A stretch of DNA of 64,000 nucleotides from Bacillus cereus (GTDB taxonomy: Bacteria; Bacillota; Bacilli; Bacillales; Bacillaceae_G), in NCBI RefSeq assembly GCF_002584535.1, contig NZ_NUOT01000005.1:22413-86412 (forward strand), read 5' to 3'. The translations under genes were made by a program, and so were the position numbers. The notes under the pieces were generated by a model. That model searched no databases, had not been told where the DNA came from, and worked only from the letters and a program-made list of their open reading frames with translations. Shown here one piece after another: positions 60,428 through 64,000 of this stretch. Within the stretch, counting starts at the first letter, position 1; each line of letters starts with the position of its first letter.

Positions 60428-61768
60428 ATGTTTAATTGGCTTAAGCCTGCACCAGCAATAGAGCGTTTGCCAGCGAATATGATTGACAAAGTATACACAC
60501 TACTACGGATTCGCGTGTTACTGGGAATTTCGGTTGGGTATGCAGCGTATTATTTAGTTCGTAGTAACTTTACGTTATCTAGTACGTACTTAATGAAAGA
60601 ATATGGTTTTAGTGCAACGGAATATGGTTTATTAGGTTCCGTTACGGCGATTGTGTATGGACTAAGTAAGTTCTTTATGGGAAATTTATCAGATAAAGCG
60701 TATGCTCAGCGGTTTATTGCGGTTGGTTTATTCTTATCGGCAATTATAAATATTTGTTTTGGTTTTGCATCTTCATTTGGAATGATTTTAACATTATTAG
60801 TTTTTAATAATATTTTTCAAGGGATGGGGGCACCGCCTTGTAGTACCGTAATGACAAAGTGGTTCTCGAAGAAAGAGCGCGGTACAAAAACAGGACTTTG
60901 GAATATTTCGCATAATGTTGGTGCGATGCTTGTAGCACCACTTGTTGGAATTGGTATTGGTATTTTCGGTGAAAGTCATTGGCAAGCCGGCGTGTTTATC
61001 TTCCCTGCGATCATTGCAATGGTCATTTCAGTTCTTATGTGGGTGAATGCGAAGGATACACCAGAATCTGTCGGTCTTCCACCAATTGAAGAATATCGTA
61101 ATGACTATGAAGGTCTTGAGAAGGCAGACAATGCCAACAAAATGTCACCAAAAGAAATTTTGATGAAATATGTAGTGAAAAATAAATTTATTTGGTATTT
61201 ATGTATTGCGAACGCATTTGTATATTTAATTCGTTTCGGTGTTATTAACTGGGTACCGATTTATTTAACAACGGTTAAAGGATTTACAAAAACAGAAGCG
61301 CATGCAGCATATTCAATTTTTGAAGCAATGGCAATTCCCAGTTCATTAATCGTAGGTCTGTTAAGTGATAAGCTATTTAAAGGAAAACGTATGCCACTAT
61401 GTGTATTTAGTATGGTTGGTGTTGTTATCGGAACGCTAGTATACTGGCAAGCATCGAATATACTTGTTGTGAGTGCGGCAGTTTCGATTATTGGTTGTTT
61501 AATTTACGTACCACAATTTTTAATTGGTTTAAGTGCAATGGAATTAGTACCAAAATTCGCAGTAGGTACAACAGTTGGTATGTGTGGCCTGTTCGGCTAT
61601 TTAGGAGGAAGCCTTGTTGCAAACGCAGCGATCGGTGTTATCGTTGATCGCTCTGGTTGGGACGGCTGTTTCATTCTATTATTAGCGGGTGGTATTTTAT
61701 CTACTGTATTCTTATTTATCGTTCAATTTGGTCATGAGAGAAAAGGCCCTGAGAGCAAAATTGCATAA
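60428..61768 (+). CDS. pgtP: Phosphoglycerate/organophosphate:phosphate antiporter, PgtP-like (MFS)
   Basis: 446 residues with 12 membrane helices. MFNWLKPAPAIERLPANMIDKVYTLLRIRVLLGISVGYAAYYLVRSNFTLSSTYLMKEYGFSATEYGLLGSVTAIVYGLSKFFMGNLSDKAYAQRFIAVGL is typical of the GlpT/UhpT/PgtP group, including the two conserved Arg residues of the phosphate site. WFSKKERGTKTGLWNISHNVGA is the family signature. The neighbouring regulators point to phosphoglycerates as substrate rather than glycerol 3-phosphate. ATG 60428 follows AAAAGGAGAAGAG. A strong terminator ends the operon. Confidence 0.9.
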   Translation: MFNWLKPAPAIERLPANMIDKVYTLLRIRVLLGISVGYAAYYLVRSNFTLSSTYLMKEYGFSATEYGLLGSVTAIVYGLSKFFMGNLSDKAYAQRFIAVGLFLSAIINICFGFASSFGMILTLLVFNNIFQGMGAPPCSTVMTKWFSKKERGTKTGLWNISHNVGAMLVAPLVGIGIGIFGESHWQAGVFIFPAIIAMVISVLMWVNAKDTPESVGLPPIEEYRNDYEGLEKADNANKMSPKEILMKYVVKNKFIWYLCIANAFVYLIRFGVINWVPIYLTTVKGFTKTEAHAAYSIFEAMAIPSSLIVGLLSDKLFKGKRMPLCVFSMVGVVIGTLVYWQASNILVVSAAVSIIGCLIYVPQFLIGLSAMELVPKFAVGTTVGMCGLFGYLGGSLVANAAIGVIVDRSGWDGCFILLLAGGILSTVFLFIVQFGHERKGPESKIA

Positions 61769-61783
61769 TCGTTTATGTAAGGA

Positions 61784-61820
61784 AGCTGTCCAAAAGCACT
61801 ACTTTTGGGCAGCTCTTTTT
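61784..61820 (+). terminator. Terminator of the pgt operon
   Basis: AGCTGTCCAAAAG (61784-61796) pairs with CTTTTGGGCAGCT (61802-61814) through 13 bp with one G-U, followed by CTTTTTA. Confidence 0.85.
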
Positions 61821-61971
61821 ATGTGCATCTTGTCAGTGAAGATTTATATAAAGTGAAATTATATTATATATAGAAAATTAACATCCATTTTACAATATCT
61901 TCAAAAACGAATGTTAAAATTTACTAGAAGTTAGCAAGACAAATTATTATGTATAAAGGAGATGCTGAAAT

Positions 61972-62418
61972 GTGGGGATTTTTGTATCAGAGGTAGAGAA
62001 ATTTTTATTTTGTTCAGCAACTGTTACACAGCGAGATTGTACATTTGATTTTGTCGTTCGTAGTACACCGATCGGGATTGCGATTTGTTTAGTTGAAGAT
62101 TATGAAGTAGAGTGGCTTCCGATGAAAGTAGAAACATATTTGGAAGTGAACGGAAGCATGTTTCCAGATGAAGAGGAAAAAGATGAATTTCGTAAACAGT
62201 TAAATAGTGAAACGGGCTGGATGTTGGACATGCAAGGTGATAACCCGGAAGGCATTGTGCAAAGAGCGATGCGCACAGATGAATATGAAGCGTTTCAAAC
62301 GGTAGAAAAGAATATTCCGCGTGAGATGAGAAAAGACGTGACAACTCTTCCGTTTGAGTATGACTTGGATGAAGAGAAACCGAGTTCTTGGAGAAAATGT
62401 CCAAACCGCCTGATGTAA
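61972..62418 (+). CDS. Conserved-looking hypothetical protein, 148 aa
   Basis: Cytoplasmic, acidic protein with no membrane segment: VSEVEKFLFCSATVTQRDCTFDFVVRSTPIGIAICLVEDYEVEWLPMKVETYLEVNGSMFPDEEEKDEF ... GWMLDMQGDNPEGIVQRAMRTDEYEAFQ. I do not recognise the family. The AAAGGAG site (61956-61962) could serve either GTG 61972 (used here) or the ATG at 61970, which is out of frame and reaches a stop after eight codons; a small frameshift near the start is therefore possible. It stands alone between two terminators. Confidence 0.65.
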   Translation: MGIFVSEVEKFLFCSATVTQRDCTFDFVVRSTPIGIAICLVEDYEVEWLPMKVETYLEVNGSMFPDEEEKDEFRKQLNSETGWMLDMQGDNPEGIVQRAMRTDEYEAFQTVEKNIPREMRKDVTTLPFEYDLDEEKPSSWRKCPNRLM

Positions 62419-62430
62419 GGCGGTTTTCTT
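62404..62430 (+). terminator. Terminator overlapping the stop of the 148-aa gene
   Basis: AACCGCC (62404-62410) pairs with GGCGGTT (62419-62425), followed by TTCTTT. The stop codon lies in the loop. The following 270 bases to 62700 hold no gene. Confidence 0.75.
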
Positions 62431-62700
62431 TAGGTTCCTTAAAACTTTCTTAAAAGATAAATCGTTATATTTCTAAACATTTGTATTTTTGTTACAATAT
62501 AAGTGTTGATGTAAAACTTTGTAAAGAAATCGTAATAATGTAAAAGTATATAAATTCATTTTGATATTTCAATATGTAAGTCGTATTGACCTGCACTTAT
62601 TTTCTCTGTCTATTTTTACTTGGATTTATATCGCCATCTTTTTCTGAAAGTTTTACATAATTAAATAACCACTATATTAAGATATAAAAGGAGAGAGGAT

Positions 62701-63888
62701 ATGTTACCAAATACCGTTCGTACTCCAAATAAAAAGAAGAAATGGATTATCATCGGAGTTATTGCACTAATTGTCGTCGTTGCAGCCGTCAATATTTTTG
62801 TTATGCAAGGAAAGAAAAAGGGCGCGGCTGAGGGAGATGCTGTTAGCTTTGAGAAAGTAACAGAACGTTCACTTAACAATACGAAGTTGATTTCTGGACA
62901 AGTAAAACCTGGAAATATTGAGAGCTTCTATGCAGATCCGACAAAAGGAAAAGTAAAAGATATTGCAGTAAAAGAAGGACAGGAAGTAGAAAAGGGCACG
63001 AAATTATTCTCTTATGATAATGAAGAAATCAATTTACAACTGAAACAAGCTGAGCTTGAGCAAAAAATGGCTACTATGCGCTACGATCAGGCACAAAAGA
63101 AAATAGATTCATTAAAGAAAGATATTAAGAAGGCAAAAGATAGTGGCGCGGGGAAAGAAGTAACAGATCAGTTAGAAGAGCAAGTAAGTGAATTAGAAAT
63201 ACAGCAAAAAACAAGTGATCTAGAGAAAGAAAAAGGCCAATTACAATCACAAGAGTTAAAGAAAAAGCAAGGTGAACTCACAATTTATAGTAATTTTGCT
63301 GGCGTTGTCCAAAAGCTAGATAAAGATGCAGCACAAAACTCAGCGCAAGCGGGCGGACAAGGAAAATCATTTCTACAAATTGCATCTAAAGATCCATTCC
63401 AAATTCAAGGAACGTTAACTGAGCTTCAAAAATCACAAATCCAAAAGGATCAAACATTTACTGCAACTGCAAAAGCAAATAGTAAGCAGAAATGGACAGG
63501 GAAAATTACAGAAGTAAGTGAATTCCCAACAAGTGCAGAGATGGCGCAAGCAGCTGGCGCGGGTGAAGGCACACAAAATATGTCTCAGTATACATATAAA
63601 GCAAGTCTAGATGGGCAAGAAGGTTTATCTCCAGGTTATCATGTATCGCTACAAGTAAGCTTAGAAAATAAGAAGATAATTGCGGTTCCTAGTAAGAGCA
63701 TTGTAGAAAAAGACGATGATGCATTTGTTTATGTAGAAGAAAAAGGAAAGCTTCGTAAACAAAATGTGAAAAAAGGTTCTACTGACGGAGACTGGACAGA
63801 AGTTCTTGAAGGCGTAACAGTGGGGCAAAAGGTGGTTAAAAATCCTTCCGACAATGTGTATGACGGAATGGAAGTGAAAGAAAAATGA
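62701..63888 (+). CDS. Efflux periplasmic-adaptor-type (HlyD/MacA-like) membrane fusion protein
   Basis: 395 residues. Membrane helix (about 17-38, WIIIGVIALIVVVAAVNIFVM), half-lipoyl motif (GNIESFYADPTKGKVKDIAVKEGQEVEKGTKLFSYDNEE), a long coiled coil (about 95-190, LKQAELEQKMATMRYDQAQKKIDSLKKDIKKA ... QSQELKKKQGEL), second lipoyl half (LTIYSNFAGVVQKLDKDA) and a beta-barrel domain (DPFQIQGTLTELQKSQIQKDQTFTATAKANSKQKWTGKITEVSEFP). It resembles YknX-type adaptors that work with a YknY/MacB-type ABC pair in Gram-positives. ATG 62701 has AAAGGAGAG in front. Its stop overlaps the next ATG. Confidence 0.88.
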   Translation: MLPNTVRTPNKKKKWIIIGVIALIVVVAAVNIFVMQGKKKGAAEGDAVSFEKVTERSLNNTKLISGQVKPGNIESFYADPTKGKVKDIAVKEGQEVEKGTKLFSYDNEEINLQLKQAELEQKMATMRYDQAQKKIDSLKKDIKKAKDSGAGKEVTDQLEEQVSELEIQQKTSDLEKEKGQLQSQELKKKQGELTIYSNFAGVVQKLDKDAAQNSAQAGGQGKSFLQIASKDPFQIQGTLTELQKSQIQKDQTFTATAKANSKQKWTGKITEVSEFPTSAEMAQAAGAGEGTQNMSQYTYKASLDGQEGLSPGYHVSLQVSLENKKIIAVPSKSIVEKDDDAFVYVEEKGKLRKQNVKKGSTDGDWTEVLEGVTVGQKVVKNPSDNVYDGMEVKEK

Positions 63889-64000
63889 TTACGTTAACCA
63901 ATATTCATAAAACATATTATCAAGGGAAACTTGCAGTACCGATTTTGCATGGTATTAGTTTAACGATTCAAAGTGGTGAGTTTGTTTCGATTATGGGACC
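63885..64000 (+). CDS. ABC transporter ATP-binding protein (MacB/YknY-like), 3' end cut by the window
   Basis: Starts at ATG 63885, overlapping the adaptor stop (ATGA). The visible residues MITLTNIHKTYYQGKLAVPI and ILHGISLTIQSGEFVSIMG are the usual opening of LolD/MacB/YknY-type ATPases just before the Walker A loop, which begins at the window edge. With the adaptor it should form a tripartite-like export or defence pump. Nothing more can be seen. Confidence 0.85.
   Translation, partial: MITLTNIHKTYYQGKLAVPILHGISLTIQSGEFVSIMG

Noticed and set aside
61970-61996. ATG 61970 as the start of the 148-aa gene
   Set aside because: It is out of frame with the long reading frame and stops after eight codons; GTG 61972 keeps the frame open.
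1-64000. Long open frames on the minus strand (for example 34721-35464, 33527-33937, 62024-62404)
   Set aside because: Each lies opposite a well-supported plus-strand gene or spans its edge, lacks a ribosome site and shows no family motif.
1-64000. CRISPR arrays, tRNA and rRNA genes
   Set aside because: No regularly spaced direct repeats, no cloverleaf-type sequences and no rRNA-like stretches were seen.

Overview
The window looks like a chromosomal segment of a Bacillus cereus-group bacterium (low-GC Firmicute). Gene content supports this: wall teichoic acid export genes (tagG/tagH), a Bacillus-type eps exopolysaccharide operon whose two ends match epsA-F and epsL-N, fabZ, an LCP ligase, and phosphoglycerate-uptake genes. 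Nearly everything reads on the + strand with strong AGGAGG-type ribosome sites, and several genes start with TTG or GTG.

Layout. (1) 1-9.4 kb: teichoic-acid-type wall polymer genes. These are three CDP-glycerol:glycerophosphate transferase-like proteins (one cut by the window edge, one a very large GT2 fusion), a glycerol-3-phosphate dehydrogenase (gpsA) and the TagGH exporter. (2) 9.5-10.4 kb: galU. (3) 10.4-37.5 kb: a long eps operon. It has a candidate promoter and attenuator-like hairpin, a tyrosine-kinase pair (epsA, epsB), an EAR-type structured antitermination RNA between epsB and epsC, and conserved epsC-F genes. The middle is variable: glycosyltransferases, EpsG-like polymerase, pyruvyltransferase, flippase, a broken acetyltransferase, a GH88/105-type hydrolase and a beta-helix protein. 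The conserved epsL, epsM and epsN close it. An IS200/IS605-type structured end or omega-RNA-like remnant sits between two glycosyltransferase genes.

(4) 38.0-45.7 kb: a complete lasso-peptide cluster of the paeninodin/pseudomycoidin type, in the order cyclase, precursor, kinase, B1 (RRE), B2 (protease), nucleotidyltransferase, ABC exporter. The 43-residue precursor gene (40362-40493) is very short and easily overlooked. A perfect 26-bp palindrome next to a candidate promoter upstream is a likely control site. (5) 45.7-49.1 kb: a decay zone around fabZ, with remnants of a cell-wall amidase, a galE copy, a secreted surface protein and a class D sortase. (6) 49.2-56.3 kb: galE, an LCP ligase, and a lic-type phosphocholine module (HTH-nucleotidyltransferase-choline kinase fusion, LicB permease, LicC cytidylyltransferase), then a second intact galE. 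(7) 56.4-61.8 kb: a two-component system with DUF3919 protein, PgtC-like lipoprotein and PgtP transporter. (8) 62.0-64.0 kb: a small unknown protein and the start of an efflux adaptor/ABC operon.

Taken together this is mostly a cell-surface region: wall teichoic acid, secreted or anchored exopolysaccharide, sugar-nucleotide supply (GalU, GalE), polymer attachment (LCP) and probable phosphocholine decoration, with a RiPP cluster lying between the eps operon and fabZ. The strongest system-level signal is the lasso cluster with its kinase and nucleotidyltransferase. Next are the EAR RNA and the pairing of a lyase-like beta-helix protein with an unsaturated-uronyl-hydrolase-like enzyme inside the eps operon. 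All family assignments rest on motif recognition by eye; no database search was run.
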